This document shows, piece after piece, positions 8,195 to 18,227 of a stretch of 64,000 bases of DNA (position 1 is the first letter of the stretch; each line of letters starts with the position of its first letter). The stretch is taken from assembly GCF_027531545.1 (NCBI RefSeq), contig NZ_JAPZSC010000020.1:89061-153060 (forward strand), written 5' to 3'. Origin of the DNA: Silanimonas sp. (GTDB lineage: Bacteria > Pseudomonadota > Gammaproteobacteria > Xanthomonadales > Xanthomonadaceae). Both the position numbers and the translations under genes were made by a program. The notes beneath the pieces were generated by a model. That model saw only the letters and a list, made by a program, of their open reading frames with translations, was not told the origin of the DNA and searched no databases.

Positions 8195-10672
8195 TCAGAA
8201 CTCGGTCCATTCGCCCTCGGACGCGCCGTCCGACTTGCCCCGCGAAGCCCCCGGTTTCGGCGTTTCGACGCGCGCCGCCGGACGCGCCGCCGGCTTTGCG
8301 GCGGCCTTCGGCGCGGGTGCTGCGGAAGCGGGCTTGGCCGGAGCGCGCGGTGCCGGGCTGGTGGCGCGCATGTTGCGCGTGCCGCCAGTGGACGGCGCGG
8401 CCATGGCGCTGCCGGCGGAGCGAGCCGACGAGCCCGCTGCGGCGGCCGGCGCGGCCGTGTCGGCGATCTTGAAGCGGCCCACGGCTTCGGCGAGCTGCTG
8501 GGCCTGGTCTTCCATCGAACGCGCGGCGGCGGTGGCTTCTTCAACCAACGCGGCGTTCTGCTGCGTGGTCTCGTCCATCTGCGTGATGGTCTGGTTGACC
8601 TGCTCGATGCCGGTGCTCTGCTCGGCCGAGGCCGCGCTGATCTCGGCCATGATGTCGGTGACGCGCTTCACCGAGCCGACGATCTCGGCCATGGTGGCGC
8701 CGGCCTGCTGCACGAGCCGCGAGCCCTCGCCGACGGTTTCCACCGAGGCTTCGATCAGCTCCTTGATCTCCTTCGCCGCCTGCGCCGAACGCCCGGCGAG
8801 GCTGCGGACCTCGCTCGCGACGACCGCGAAGCCGCGGCCCTGCTCGCCGGCACGCGCGGCTTCCACCGCGGCGTTCAGCGCGAGGATGTTGGTCTGGAAG
8901 GCGATGCCATCGATGGTGCTGATGATGTCGGCGACGCGCTTCGACGAATCCTCGATCTCGCGCATCGTGGTGACGACCTTGCCCACCACTTCGCCGCCCT
9001 GCTCGGCGACGCCGGCGGCGCCGCTGGCGAGCTGGTTGGCCTGGCGCGCGGAGTCGGCGTTCTGCTTCACCGTCGCGGTGAGCTCTTCCATCGAGGCGGC
9101 GGTCTCCTCGAGGTTGGCCGCCTGCTGCTCGGTGCGCGCGGAGAGGTCCTGGTTGCCGGCGGCGATCTCGGAGGCCGCGGTGTTGATCTGGCCGGCCGCC
9201 ATCTGGATCTGCCCGATCAGCGAACGCAGCTGGGTGACGCTGCCCTCGATGCTGTCGCGGATCTCGGCGAACTGGCCCTCGTAGTGGCCGTCCATCCTTG
9301 CCGTCAGGTCGCCCTGCGCGACGAGGCCCATCACGCGACCGATCTCGGTGAGGGTGCCGCGGGTGCCGGCGAAACCGGCATTCAGGGCAGTCGCGAGCGT
9401 CAGGAAGAAGCCGCTCTTGCCCTCTTCGGCGATGGCCTTCGAGAAGTCGCCGCGGGCCGTGGCCTGCACCACGCCCTGCACTTCGGCTTCGACCGAAACT
9501 TCGTCGGTGCGGTCGCGCCAGTCGACGAGGGTGCCAAGGCGCTCGCCCTCGGCGTTGCGGATCGGCGTGGCGCTGAGCTGGAAGATGCGGCCGACGAATT
9601 CGCGCTCGACCACGTGGGTGTCGGTGATGGACGCGAGTGCATCGGCAGCGAGCACGTCGATGCCGGTCAGCTCGCCGAGCGAGGAACCGACGAGGTTCGC
9701 GGCGGTGAAGCCCGGCGAGCGCTGGGCGATGCGCTCCTCGAGGTCGGCAAAGCGGTGCGAGAGCGAGCCATTGGCGTAGATCACCTGCCCGCCGTCATCG
9801 GCGATCAACACCGCGGCGCTGGCACTGTCCAAGGCGTTCTTGATGCGCAGGTTGGCCTCGGCCACGAGGCGGTCGGCCTCGATGCGGCCATTGAGGTCGT
9901 TCTGCATGCGATTCAGCGCCGCGAACAGGTCGCCGATCTCGTCCTTGCGCTTGGTGTCGATGACGTTGTCGAGCTTGCCGCCGGCCACGGCGTTCGCGAT
10001 GGTCACGGCCGAGTTGACGCCCTTCGAGATGGCGCGGGCGATCAGCAGGGCCAGCACGACGGCCAGCACGATGGCGACCAGCAGGCTGGTCCAGATCACG
10101 CCCTCCGCGGTCTCGTAGGCCTCTTCCGCGCCGGTGCGCGCAGCGGTGGAGCCCTGCAAGCCGTAGTCGACGCGCTCCTGGATCAGCGTGGCGACTTCCT
10201 CGTACTTGGCGCGGTTGTCGGCGAGGAACATGTCCAAGGCCTCGTCGACGAAGCCCATGTCATAGGCCGAGGTGACTTCGCCGGTGTTGGCCACGTAGGC
10301 CTCCCAGGCCGCCTTGATCGCAGCGACCTTGGCCTTGTCTTCCTCGTTGATGGCGGTGGATTCCAGCGAAACCAGCAGATCCTCGAAGTTGAACTTGTGA
10401 TTCTCGATCTCACCGCGCGCCGACTCCTTGGCCTCCTCGGAGGTGCGCAGCACGAGTCGGAAGTTCTGCAGGCGGTAGGCCGCAGCTTCCGACTTGAGGT
10501 CCTGCGAGGTCGTCAGTTCGACCATCCAGCGCTGGGAGATCTCGGTCGTGGCGTCGTTGAGCGTATTGAGCCCGCGGAAGGCGCTGACGGCCAACACGAT
10601 GATGAGAACGACGACCACGCCGAAGGCGAGCAGCAGTTTCGGGGCGATCTTGAGGTTGCGCAGCCAGTCCAT
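8195..10672 (-). CDS. methyl-accepting chemotaxis protein with PAS domain and C-terminal tether
   Basis: This 825-residue chemoreceptor has transmembrane helix 1 at ~11-30, a four-helix-type periplasmic domain (~35-185), transmembrane helix 2 (~190-212), HAMP, a PAS-like domain (~275-395) and a signalling domain with the conserved tip [21 protein letters not shown] long Ala/Pro-rich linker follows, ending in EGEWTEF. The last residues fit the W-x-x-F pentapeptide that binds the methyltransferase CheR in tether-bearing receptors. The ATG at 10672 is preceded by AAGGA at good spacing; the TTG 15 bp upstream is less likely. It lies 160 bp upstream of the other chemoreceptor on the same strand, so co-expression is possible. 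Confidence 0.92.
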   Translation of the reverse strand: MDWLRNLKIAPKLLLAFGVVVVLIIVLAVSAFRGLNTLNDATTEISQRWMVELTTSQDLKSEAAAYRLQNFRLVLRTSEEAKESARGEIENHKFNFEDLLVSLESTAINEEDKAKVAAIKAAWEAYVANTGEVTSAYDMGFVDEALDMFLADNRAKYEEVATLIQERVDYGLQGSTAARTGAEEAYETAEGVIWTSLLVAIVLAVVLALLIARAISKGVNSAVTIANAVAGGKLDNVIDTKRKDEIGDLFAALNRMQNDLNGRIEADRLVAEANLRIKNALDSASAAVLIADDGGQVIYANGSLSHRFADLEERIAQRSPGFTAANLVGSSLGELTGIDVLAADALASITDTHVVEREFVGRIFQLSATPIRNAEGERLGTLVDWRDRTDEVSVEAEVQGVVQATARGDFSKAIAEEGKSGFFLTLATALNAGFAGTRGTLTEIGRVMGLVAQGDLTARMDGHYEGQFAEIRDSIEGSVTQLRSLIGQIQMAAGQINTAASEIAAGNQDLSARTEQQAANLEETAASMEELTATVKQNADSARQANQLASGAAGVAEQGGEVVGKVVTTMREIEDSSKRVADIISTIDGIAFQTNILALNAAVEAARAGEQGRGFAVVASEVRSLAGRSAQAAKEIKELIEASVETVGEGSRLVQQAGATMAEIVGSVKRVTDIMAEISAASAEQSTGIEQVNQTITQMDETTQQNAALVEEATAAARSMEDQAQQLAEAVGRFKIADTAAPAAAAGSSARSAGSAMAAPSTGGTRNMRATSPAPRAPAKPASAAPAPKAAAKPAARPAARVETPKPGASRGKSDGASEGEWTEF

Positions 10673-10729
10673 TCGGAATCCTTGCACTCGAATGTGGCCC
10701 CCGGCCCGGAAGGGTCGGAGGAAAACGGA

Positions 10730-11128
10730 TTACTTGACCTTGAGGTTGCGCGCGCCGCGCACGACGATCTCGGGGCGGCCATTCGATGTGCGGATCTCGC
10801 CGGTGACACAAACCGTCTTGCCGGTCAGCGTGTCGGGTGCCGGATTGAAATCGCCGCGATCGCGACCCCAGATGCGGGCCGAGAACTTGTGGCCGGGGAA
10901 GTTGCCGCCCATGAAGAGGAAGGTCGGCTGGCCTTCGGCATTCTCGGCAAAGCGGGCGCCGTCGACGACGCCACACACCGTGCCTTCCTTGCCAACGAAC
11001 TGGGCGGCCTGCACGACGGGGATCTCACCGCGGATGCGGTTGCTGCCGGCCTGGGCCATGGCGGAAGGACTGGACGTCGCGCAGAACCACACGACGCAAA
11101 ACGCAGCGACACCGGAACGCATGCTCAC
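10730..11128 (-). CDS. small secreted OB-fold-like protein, copy 1
   Basis: This is a ~132-residue protein with a Sec signal peptide cleaved near SAMAQA, followed by a compact domain (GTVCGVVDGARFAENAEG, then KFSARIWGRDRGDF, then TVCVTGEIRTSNGRPEIVV). The strand-turn pattern is that of OB-fold or nucleic-acid-binding-like small domains. I infer a periplasmic location and do not know the ligand. GTG 11128 has AGGGGG at good spacing; ATG 11122 is the other candidate. It is nearly identical in its mature part to the gene at 11311-11700, so the pair is a tandem duplication with separate start signals. Confidence 0.8.
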   Translation of the reverse strand: MSMRSGVAAFCVVWFCATSSPSAMAQAGSNRIRGEIPVVQAAQFVGKEGTVCGVVDGARFAENAEGQPTFLFMGGNFPGHKFSARIWGRDRGDFNPAPDTLTGKTVCVTGEIRTSNGRPEIVVRGARNLKVK

Positions 11129-11310
11129 GAAGCACCCCCTGGTCGATTCGCCGGGACGGACCCGGACGGTCAATGCATGATGAACCTATCCAAGCCGTGA
11201 TCGGCGGCGCCCGGACAGGCTTGAACGCGAATTGACGATTCCCCTCTTGGGGGATCGTGGCACAGCGCACGACGCGCCGCGAGGGGCACGTCGCCCTTCG
11301 GCCGATTCCG

Positions 11311-11700
11311 TCACGAGACCTTGAGGTTGCGGGCCCCGCGGACGACGATCTCGGGCCGGCCATTGGCCGTGCGGATATCACCGGTCACGCAGACCGTGCG
11401 GCCGGCCAGGGTCTCGGGCGCCGGGTCGAAGTCGCCGCGGTCGCGGCCCCAGATGCGGGCCGAGAACTTGTGGCCGGGAAAGTTGCCGCCCATGAAGAGG
11501 TAGGTCGGCTGGCCTTCGGCGTTCTCGGCGAAGCGCGCGCCATCGACGACGCCGCATACCGTGCCCTCCTTGCCGACGAACTGGGCGGCCTGGACGACGG
11601 GGATCTCACCGCGGATGCGGTTGCTTCCGGCCTGCGCGCTGGCGGACGAAGCGACGACGAGGCTGGCGACGGCGGCGGTGCAGAGCAGGAGGGTGCGCAT
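11311..11700 (-). CDS. small secreted OB-fold-like protein, copy 2
   Basis: This 129-residue paralogue of the neighbouring protein has a signal peptide (MRTLLLCTAAVASLVVASSASAQA would be cut after AQA). Its mature domain shares almost every residue with copy 1, from GSNRIRGEIPVVQAAQF to the terminal RGARNLKVS. AAAGGAAA lies at proper spacing before ATG 11700, which decides the start. A ~180-bp gap separates it from copy 1, so each copy may have its own promoter. The function is unknown. It could be a small OB-type binding protein in the periplasm. Confidence 0.82.
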   Translation of the reverse strand: MRTLLLCTAAVASLVVASSASAQAGSNRIRGEIPVVQAAQFVGKEGTVCGVVDGARFAENAEGQPTYLFMGGNFPGHKFSARIWGRDRGDFDPAPETLAGRTVCVTGDIRTANGRPEIVVRGARNLKVS

Positions 11701-11856
11701 GACGGTTTCCTTTCGGTCGAATGAGGTGGCACGGCGGGGTGGGCGGATGCTGGGCCGACGCGCCCCGCACTTGCCAGCGCCGAGCTCGCGTTCCGTGACG
11801 GGCTTGGCTCGGGCGTTGTTCATTCCGTGACGGAGTTCGACGCTTATGCTTCGCGC

Positions 11857-13203
11857 ATGCCGGCCTACCCCCCTCTTGTCCTGCGCGCGACGCTGATCCT
11901 GCTCGCCCTGCTGCTCGGCGGCTGCGCCAGCCGCCAGGGCCCCGACCTCGAGACGCTCTACGCCCGGGCCGCCAGCGACCCGACCCAGCCGCCGGTCATC
12001 GTCATCCCCGGCCTGATGGGCTCGCGGCTCGTCGACCGCCGGACCGGCGAGGAGCAATGGCCCGGTTCGCTCTCGACCATGGCCTTCAGCGACTACGCGC
12101 GGCTCGCCCGCATCGGGCCGGACTGGGAGACGGACGACGGCCTCGTCGCCGGACCGCTGATCCGCGACTTCGGGCGTTACGACATCTACGGCCAGCTGCT
12201 CGGCACACTGGAGGGCGCCGGCCGCTTCGCCCCCGGCGAGCCGGGCCACCCGCCCACCAACGGCTGGCGACGGCGCTACTACACGCTGGCCTACGACTGG
12301 CGGCAGCCGAACATTGTTGCGGTGCGGCAGCTGCACGCGCTGATCGACCAGATCCGCAAGGATTTCGACGACCCGAACCTTCGGGTGGACATCCTCGCCC
12401 ACAGCAACGGCGGGCTGATCGCGAACTATTACCTGCGCTATGGCCCGGAAGACGTGCTGGAGGCCGCCCAGCCGCAGCCCTGGGCGGAGGGCGGGAAGCG
12501 CGTCCGGCGGGTGGCCATGCTCGGCACGCCGAACCTCGGCTCGGTGTCCAGCCTGCGCCGGCTGCAGCAGGGCTTCCGCTTCGGGCTGCGCACGGTACCG
12601 ATCGAGGCCCTGGCCAGCTTCTCGACCGTCTTCGAAACCCTGCCGCACCCGCACACGCAGGTGGTGTACGACCGCGGGGGCCGCGCCCTGCCGCTCGACC
12701 TCTACGACCCCACGATCTGGCGCGACAACCGCTGGTCGGTGTTTTCGCCCGAGGTGGAGGCGCGGGTGCGCGAGGCCTGGGGCGACGGCGCGGAAGGGCG
12801 GCTGGTGCTCTCGGTGATGCAGGCCAACTTCGAGCGCAACCTGCGCCGCGCGCGCCGATTCAACGAGGCCTTGGCCCGCCCCTTCCCGACGAAGGGGCTG
12901 CGCATGGCGGCCTTCGGCGGCGATTGCGAGCTGACGCTGTCCGGCGCGGTGCTGGAAACGGTGGGCGAACGCGCCGTGCTGGCCTTCGAGCCCGGCGAGG
13001 TCGATGCGCCGATCGACGGCGTCGACTACGAAGGGCTGATGCGCGCCGCCGGCGACGGGCTGGTGACGCGCGAATCGCAGGACGCCGGTGCGCACGGCTT
13101 CGTGCCGCTGCGGCAGAGTTTCTTCCTGTGCGAGAACCACGGCCGGCTGCTGGCGAACCGCTACTTCCAGAACAACCTGCTGAACTTCCTGCTGAGCCCC
13201 TGA
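11857..13203 (+). CDS. LCAT/lipase-family alpha/beta-hydrolase lipoprotein
   Basis: This ~448-residue protein has a lipoprotein signal (ATLILLALLLGGCAS), so I place it in the envelope. The oxyanion block VIVIPGLMGSRL and the nucleophile motif AHSNGG with Ser183 are typical of the lecithin:cholesterol acyltransferase-like branch of alpha/beta-hydrolases. An LAYDWRQP segment, also typical of LCAT-like enzymes, lies between them. It probably acts on membrane lipids or other acyl esters; the substrate cannot be read from sequence. I chose ATG 11857 because it gives a normal signal peptide. GTG 11827 would add ten residues. Confidence 0.82.
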   Translation: MPAYPPLVLRATLILLALLLGGCASRQGPDLETLYARAASDPTQPPVIVIPGLMGSRLVDRRTGEEQWPGSLSTMAFSDYARLARIGPDWETDDGLVAGPLIRDFGRYDIYGQLLGTLEGAGRFAPGEPGHPPTNGWRRRYYTLAYDWRQPNIVAVRQLHALIDQIRKDFDDPNLRVDILAHSNGGLIANYYLRYGPEDVLEAAQPQPWAEGGKRVRRVAMLGTPNLGSVSSLRRLQQGFRFGLRTVPIEALASFSTVFETLPHPHTQVVYDRGGRALPLDLYDPTIWRDNRWSVFSPEVEARVREAWGDGAEGRLVLSVMQANFERNLRRARRFNEALARPFPTKGLRMAAFGGDCELTLSGAVLETVGERAVLAFEPGEVDAPIDGVDYEGLMRAAGDGLVTRESQDAGAHGFVPLRQSFFLCENHGRLLANRYFQNNLLNFLLSP

Positions 13204-13208
13204 GCACC

Positions 13209-13235
13209 GGCGGGCACGGTGCCGTGACGCCCGCC
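13209..13235 (+). terminator. possible terminator hairpin
   Basis: GGCGGGC (13209-13215) pairs with GCCCGCC (13229-13235), with an additional inner ACGG/CCGT pairing. It lies six bases after the lipase stop codon and upstream of ubiJ. There is no T-tract, so it may only weaken read-through into the ubi genes. Confidence 0.45.
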
Positions 13236-13250
13236 CGCTAGAATCGCCGC

Positions 13251-13892
13251 ATGACCTCGCCCCGCTCCCCCTTCGACGCGCTGAAGCCGCTCGCCGGCCG
13301 CCTGCTCGAAACCGCGCTCAACCGCGCCCTGGCGCTCGACCCGGAAACGCGGGCCGCGCTGGCTCCGCTCGACGGACAGCGCCTGCAGCTGCACCTCGAA
13401 TCCCCGCCGCTGGCGATGGAGCTGCGCGTCGACGGCGAGGCGCTGCGCGTCGGCCCGGCGCAGGGCGAAGAGCCCGACCTCGCGGTGCGCGCCGGCCTCG
13501 GCGCCCTGCTCGGCCAGCTGCCCTTCCTCAAGTCCTCGGGCGCGACCCCGGTGGGCAAGGTGCGGATCAGCGGCGACGCCGAACTGGCGCGCCAGCTGCA
13601 GCGCCTGGCCGAAGGCTTCGACCCCGACTGGGAGCAGCCCTTCGCCGACGCCCTCGGGCCGGTGATCGGCCCGCAGGTCGCGAAGGCCGTGCGTGCCGGA
13701 TTGCGCGAGGCGCGGGTGCAGGGCGCCGCGTTCGCCAAGGCCGGTGCCGACTACCTCACCGAGGAATCGCGCGACCTCGTGCCGAAGGCCGAGCAGCAGG
13801 CCTTCTTCGATGACGTCGATGCGCTGCGCGACCGCGTGGAGCGGCTGGCCGCCCGCGTCGCGCGCCACCACGCTTCGGGGCCCGCCGGATGA
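13251..13892 (+). CDS. ubiJ: ubiquinone biosynthesis accessory factor UbiJ
   Basis: This 213-residue protein has an N-terminal SCP2-type sterol-carrier fold (roughly residues 15-115, with [16 protein letters not shown] and [13 protein letters not shown]) and a long helical C-terminal region. In the UbiJ family this domain binds ubiquinone-type isoprenoid lipids in the cytosolic Ubi metabolon. The position immediately upstream of ubiB, with an ATGA overlap of start and stop, matches the conserved ubi gene order and supports the assignment. ubiE is not adjacent here. Confidence 0.88.
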   Translation: MTSPRSPFDALKPLAGRLLETALNRALALDPETRAALAPLDGQRLQLHLESPPLAMELRVDGEALRVGPAQGEEPDLAVRAGLGALLGQLPFLKSSGATPVGKVRISGDAELARQLQRLAEGFDPDWEQPFADALGPVIGPQVAKAVRAGLREARVQGAAFAKAGADYLTEESRDLVPKAEQQAFFDDVDALRDRVERLAARVARHHASGPAG

Positions 13893-15556
13893 TCGCCGCG
13901 CCGCTGCGCGCGCTGCGCATCGTCCGCGTGCTGTTCAAGCACCGGCTCGACGCCCTGCTCGAAGGCACGCCGTTCGCCAAGCTGCGCTGGGTGCTGCGCC
14001 CGCTCGGCCGCGGCACGTCGGACACACCACGGGGCGAGCGCCTGCGCGCCGCGCTGGAGGAGCTGGGGCCGATCTTCGTGAAGTTCGGGCAGATCTTGAG
14101 CACGCGCCGCGACCTGCTGCCCGCCGACGTGGCCGACGCCCTGGCCCTGCTGCGCGACCGCGTGCAGCCTTTCGACGGTGCGGAGGCCCGGCGCATCATC
14201 GAGGCGCAGCTCGGTCAGCCCATCGATGTGCTTTACGCCGAATTCGACGAGACGCCGCTGGCCTCGGCCTCGATCGCGCAGGTTCATGCCGCACGCCTTC
14301 GGAACAGCGATGGCAGCGCCGGCCGCGCCGTGGTGGTGAAGGTGGTGCGTCCCGGCATCGACCGTCAGATCGACGCCGACCTCTCGCTGCTGAAGGCGCT
14401 GGCCGAGGTGGCCGCGAAGACGCACCCGCGCGCCGACAAGATCCGCCCGCACGAGGTCGTGGCCGAGATCGAGACCACGCTGCGCGGCGAACTCGACCTG
14501 CAGCGCGAAGGCGCCAACGCCTCGGTGCTGCGCCGGTTCTGGCTCGACAGCGACGACCTCTACGTGCCCGAGGTGTTCTGGACGCATTCGCACGAGCGCG
14601 TGCTGACGCTCGAGCGCGTCACCGGCATTCCGTCGGACGACATCGCGGCCCTTGAGGCCGCCGGCATCTCGCGCGAGAAACTCGCCGCCAAGGGCGTGCG
14701 GGTGTTCTACACGCAGGTGTTCCGCGACAACTTCTTCCACGCCGACGCGCATGCCGGGAACATCTGGGTCGACGACGACCCCGCGCGACGCGACAACCCG
14801 CGCTTCATCGCGCTGGACTTCGGGATCATGGGCCAGCTCTCGGCCAACGATCAGTACTACCTCGCCGAGAACTTCATGGCGATCTTCCAGCGTGACTACC
14901 GCCGGATCGCCGAGCTGCACGTCGAAGCCGGCTGGATGCCGGCGCACCTTCGCCTCGACGATCTGGAGGCGGCGACGCGCGCCGTGTGCGAGCCCTACTT
15001 CACCCGCCCGCTCGCCGAGATCTCGCTGGGCGAGGTGCTAGTGAAGCTGTTCAAGACCGCGCAGCAGTACGAACTCACGCTGCAGCCGCAGCTGATCCTG
15101 TTGCAGAAGACCCTGCTGAACATCGAAGGCGTGGCCCGCCACCTCGACCCGAAGCTCGACATCTGGGCGGTGGCGCAGCCGGTGCTCACCGAGATCCTGA
15201 AGAAGCGCTACAGCGCGGCGTGGCTGGCCGAGGAATTCAAGAAGCGCCTGCCCGAGATCATCACCCGCGCGCCGGAGTTCCCGCGCCTGATCCACGGCTT
15301 CCTCGCGCAGCAGGTGGAAGGCCGGCACCGCATCCGCATCGACTCCACCGACATCGCCGACCTGGCGCGGATTTCGGCGATCAACCAGCACGCCGCGGTC
15401 TACGCCATCCTCGGTGCCGGCCTGATGATCACTGCGGCCGTGCTGTTCGGCTTCGATGCCGGCGGCCCGGCCTGGGGCGGCGTGCGCGCGGCGACCTGGA
15501 TCGCCGGCGCCGGCGCGCTGGCCTGCTTCGTCGCCGCCTGGCCGCGGCGGCGATGA
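13889..15556 (+). CDS. ubiB: ubiquinone biosynthesis protein kinase-like UbiB
   Basis: This 555-residue ABC1/ADCK/UbiB-family protein shows the family KxGQ motif ([17 protein letters not shown]), the Ala-rich [10 protein letters not shown] loop in place of the usual P-loop, the catalytic-loop analogue [13 protein letters not shown] and the metal-binding LDFGIMG. Two C-terminal hydrophobic helices (~505-525 and ~530-550) anchor it in the inner membrane. UbiB supports ubiquinone synthesis through ATPase activity and is thought to extract lipid intermediates from the membrane. The start overlaps ubiJ by 4 bp and the stop overlaps truC by 4 bp, so the three genes form one translationally coupled chain. 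Confidence 0.93.
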   Translation: MIAAPLRALRIVRVLFKHRLDALLEGTPFAKLRWVLRPLGRGTSDTPRGERLRAALEELGPIFVKFGQILSTRRDLLPADVADALALLRDRVQPFDGAEARRIIEAQLGQPIDVLYAEFDETPLASASIAQVHAARLRNSDGSAGRAVVVKVVRPGIDRQIDADLSLLKALAEVAAKTHPRADKIRPHEVVAEIETTLRGELDLQREGANASVLRRFWLDSDDLYVPEVFWTHSHERVLTLERVTGIPSDDIAALEAAGISREKLAAKGVRVFYTQVFRDNFFHADAHAGNIWVDDDPARRDNPRFIALDFGIMGQLSANDQYYLAENFMAIFQRDYRRIAELHVEAGWMPAHLRLDDLEAATRAVCEPYFTRPLAEISLGEVLVKLFKTAQQYELTLQPQLILLQKTLLNIEGVARHLDPKLDIWAVAQPVLTEILKKRYSAAWLAEEFKKRLPEIITRAPEFPRLIHGFLAQQVEGRHRIRIDSTDIADLARISAINQHAAVYAILGAGLMITAAVLFGFDAGGPAWGGVRAATWIAGAGALACFVAAWPRRR

Positions 15557-16338
15557 GCGGCACCGACGCCGAACACACGCCGGAAGACCTCGCCGTCCCG
15601 GTCCTGTACGCCGACGCGCAGCTCGCCGTCGTCGACAAGCCCGCGCGCCTGATGGCGCACGACAGCGGCCTCGCCCGCGGCGAGAACGACTTCCTCGCCG
15701 ACCGCCTGCGCGCGCAGTTCGGCCGGCCCGTGCACCTGATCCACCGGCTGGATCGCGCCACCTCGGGCTGCCTGCTGCTGGCCTTCGACAAGGACACGGC
15801 CCGCGCCTTGGGCGAGCAGTTCATGACCCGCGCCGTCGAGAAGACCTACCTCGCCGTGTGCCGGGGTTGGCCCGAGCCCGCGGAAGACGTGATCGACCAC
15901 CCGCTCGACGGTGGGCCCGGCAAGCCGGAGAAGAAGCCGGCGCAGACGGCGTACCGGGTGCTGGCCACCGGCGCGATGCCCTGGGCCTACGGCGAGCACG
16001 CCGAGTCGCGTTTCGCGCTTTTGGAGTGCACGCCACACACCGGGCGCTTCCGGCAGATCCGCCGGCACCTGAAGCACCGGCATCACCACCTGATGGGCGA
16101 CACCAGCCACGGCGACGGCGCGCGCAACCGCATGTTCCGCATGCACCTCGGCGTGCACCGGATGCTGTTGCATGCGTGGCGACTCGCCTTCACGCACCCG
16201 GTCGACGGCCGGCGCGTGGTCGTGGAGGCGCCGCTGGATGCCGAATTCGTGAAGGCCTTGGCCGCGCTGGGCTGGGCTGGACGACCGCCGCCGCCTCGTG
16301 ACGCGGGGCAGCTTGAATCGTCGTGGGCCGCGCCCTAG
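15553..16338 (+). CDS. truC: tRNA pseudouridine synthase C-like (RluA family)
   Basis: This 261-residue RluA-family pseudouridine synthase has the active-site motif HRLDRATSG (catalytic Asp). A C-terminal block ([19 protein letters not shown], then [12 protein letters not shown]) resembles TruC, which modifies U65 in certain tRNAs. The start at 15553 overlaps the ubiB stop (ATGA). The C-terminal tail ([17 protein letters not shown]) is longer and more proline-rich than I expect for the family. An rRNA-specific RluA relative cannot be excluded, but the GDTSHGDG block favours TruC. Confidence 0.82.
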   Translation: MSGTDAEHTPEDLAVPVLYADAQLAVVDKPARLMAHDSGLARGENDFLADRLRAQFGRPVHLIHRLDRATSGCLLLAFDKDTARALGEQFMTRAVEKTYLAVCRGWPEPAEDVIDHPLDGGPGKPEKKPAQTAYRVLATGAMPWAYGEHAESRFALLECTPHTGRFRQIRRHLKHRHHHLMGDTSHGDGARNRMFRMHLGVHRMLLHAWRLAFTHPVDGRRVVVEAPLDAEFVKALAALGWAGRPPPPRDAGQLESSWAAP

Positions 16339-16347
16339 CCTCGGCCC

Positions 16348-17289
16348 ATGGTCCGCTTCCCCGCCCTCGCCGCCGCCGTCCTGAGCACGCTGCTGCTCGG
16401 TGGCGGCGTGTCGCCGGTCGAGGCGCAGACGCTGGCGCAACGCGTGGCGGAAAAGACGGTCCGCTACCCCGGTCGCGCCGAGGAACCCGGCGACGTGCGC
16501 GGTGCGTTCGCCGCCGACCTGCTGGCGCTGGTGCTGGCGAAGTCGGACGAGGGGTTCCGCCTCGAGATCGTCGGCGGCATGAACCAGCCACGGCGCATCC
16601 AAGCGGCGCACGACGGACTCGTCGACGTCGTGGTGCTGCCGCACCAGGCGTCGGCGAAGTCGCGATTGGTCCCCGTCCGCCATCCGCTGCAGCGCGGCCT
16701 GCTCGGGGTCCGCGTGCTGCTGGCCCGCCCGGAGATGGCCGAGCGCCTGATGACCATCGGGTCGCTCGAGGAGCTCAAGCGCGGCTACGTGATGGGCTAC
16801 GGCGCGAACTGGCTCGATCGCGACGTGATGGCCGGCCTCGGTTTCCGCATGGAGTACGGCAGCCGCTACACCGACCTGTTCGAAATGCTGCGTGCCGGGC
16901 GCTTCGACTACCTGACCCGCGGCGTTGGCGAACTGCACGCGGAACGCCAGCAGCCGCAGCTCGCGGGCTCCGACTTGGTCGTCGTGCCGGGCATCGCCCT
17001 GTACTACCCGCTGGATCACTATTTCCACGTGTCGCCCCAACGCCCGGCGCTGGCGCGGTCGATCGAGCGCGGCTTCCAGCGCGCGCTGGCGGACGGCAGC
17101 TATGCCGCGTTGTTCGAACGCCACTACGGCGAGGCCATGCGTGAGATCGGCCTGAGCGAGCGCAGCATCGTCCATGTGCTCGGCTACCCGGTGCCGTCCG
17201 AAACGCCGCTCGAGGAGTTCGACGTGCTCGGGTTGGTGCGCTCGCGGGGCGTCTTCCAGCCCTTGGGCGAGCCCGTGGGCGCGGAGTAG
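16348..17289 (+). CDS. periplasmic solute-binding-like protein, copy 1
   Basis: This 313-residue protein has a Sec signal peptide (cleaved near VEAQT). The body resembles family-3 (amino-acid type) solute-binding proteins, including GYVMGYGANWLDRDVMAGLG and MLRAGRFDYLTRGVGEL as lobe-hinge and binding segments. No permease or ATPase gene is nearby, so it may be an orphan binding protein or a sensory partner and not part of a transporter. It lies 9 bp after truC and 5 bp before its paralogue, which suggests one transcript. Signature residues for a specific ligand are not apparent. Confidence 0.8.
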   Translation: MVRFPALAAAVLSTLLLGGGVSPVEAQTLAQRVAEKTVRYPGRAEEPGDVRGAFAADLLALVLAKSDEGFRLEIVGGMNQPRRIQAAHDGLVDVVVLPHQASAKSRLVPVRHPLQRGLLGVRVLLARPEMAERLMTIGSLEELKRGYVMGYGANWLDRDVMAGLGFRMEYGSRYTDLFEMLRAGRFDYLTRGVGELHAERQQPQLAGSDLVVVPGIALYYPLDHYFHVSPQRPALARSIERGFQRALADGSYAALFERHYGEAMREIGLSERSIVHVLGYPVPSETPLEEFDVLGLVRSRGVFQPLGEPVGAE

Positions 17290-17294
17290 CAGCG

Positions 17295-18227
17295 ATGCGG
17301 CGGCCGTGGCTCGCGCTTCCGATGCTGCTCGCCGCATTGGCGCTTTGCCCATCCCTGCCCGTCGCCGCGCAGTCCGCGACGGCGGCGCCCGCGACCCGCG
17401 AGGTGCGCTTCCCCGGCCGCGGCGAGCCGGGCGACCAGCGCTTCGACTTCAGCGCCGAGCTGCTCGTGCTGGTCCTGCAACGCGCCGGCGGCGGGTGGAA
17501 GGTCGAGATCATCGATGCCATGAAGCAGCCGCGTGCGCTGCAGGCGGCGCGACAGGGCGACGTCGACGTCGTGGCCCTGCCCAACCTGGCCTCGGACCGC
17601 AGCCGGCTGATCGTCGTTCGGAAGCCCCTGCGCCGCGGCCTGCTGGGCATGCGGCTGCTGCTGGCGCGCCCCGCGGATGCCGAACGCATGATGCGGATCG
17701 AGAACCTCGAAACGCTCAAGCGCGACTTCGTGATGGGCTATGGCGACACCTGGATGGATCGCGAGGCCTTGGCCGACCTCGGCTTCCGCCTGTCGACCGG
17801 CAACAACTACCCGGGCCTGTTCGACATGCTGCGGGCCGGCCGCTTCGACTACCTCAATCGCGGCGTCAACGAGTTGGGCCCCGAATTGGCCGACCCTCGG
17901 CTGGCCGGTAGCGGCCTCGTGGTGGTGCCGGGCATCGCCCTCTACTACCCGCTGGACGATTACTTCCACGTCACGCCGCGGCGCCCTGACCTGGCGCGCG
18001 CCATCGAGCGCGGCTTCCAGCGCGCACTGGCCGACGGCAGCTACTCCGCCCTGTTCCAGAAGCACTTCGAAGCCGCCATGCGCGAGGCGAGGCTGCAGGA
18101 GCGCAGCATCATCCACGTGAGCGGCTACCCGGTGCCGCCGGGCACGCCGCTCGAGGACTTCGACGTGCTCGGCCTGGTGCGGTCGACGGCGGTGTTCAAC
18201 CCGCCGTCGGTCAACGCTCCACGATAG
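17295..18227 (+). CDS. periplasmic solute-binding-like protein, copy 2
   Basis: This 310-residue paralogue of the preceding gene shares the FVMGYGDTWMDREALADLGF and GIALYYPLDDYFHV segments and the C-terminal SGYPVPPGTPLEDFDVLGL block. The signal peptide ends near VAAQSA. Copies 1 and 2 differ mostly in their N-termini and in surface regions, so the duplication is not recent. The last 17 bp overlap the 3' end of the convergent thiolase gene. As with copy 1, no transporter genes accompany it. Confidence 0.8.
   Translation: MRRPWLALPMLLAALALCPSLPVAAQSATAAPATREVRFPGRGEPGDQRFDFSAELLVLVLQRAGGGWKVEIIDAMKQPRALQAARQGDVDVVALPNLASDRSRLIVVRKPLRRGLLGMRLLLARPADAERMMRIENLETLKRDFVMGYGDTWMDREALADLGFRLSTGNNYPGLFDMLRAGRFDYLNRGVNELGPELADPRLAGSGLVVVPGIALYYPLDDYFHVTPRRPDLARAIERGFQRALADGSYSALFQKHFEAAMREARLQERSIIHVSGYPVPPGTPLEDFDVLGLVRSTAVFNPPSVNAPR

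Noticed and set aside
5470-11200. Long plus-strand frames opposite the chemoreceptor genes
   Set aside because: They are His/Gly/Arg-rich shadows of the GC-rich minus-strand genes, with no domains; the chemoreceptors carry the recognised motifs.
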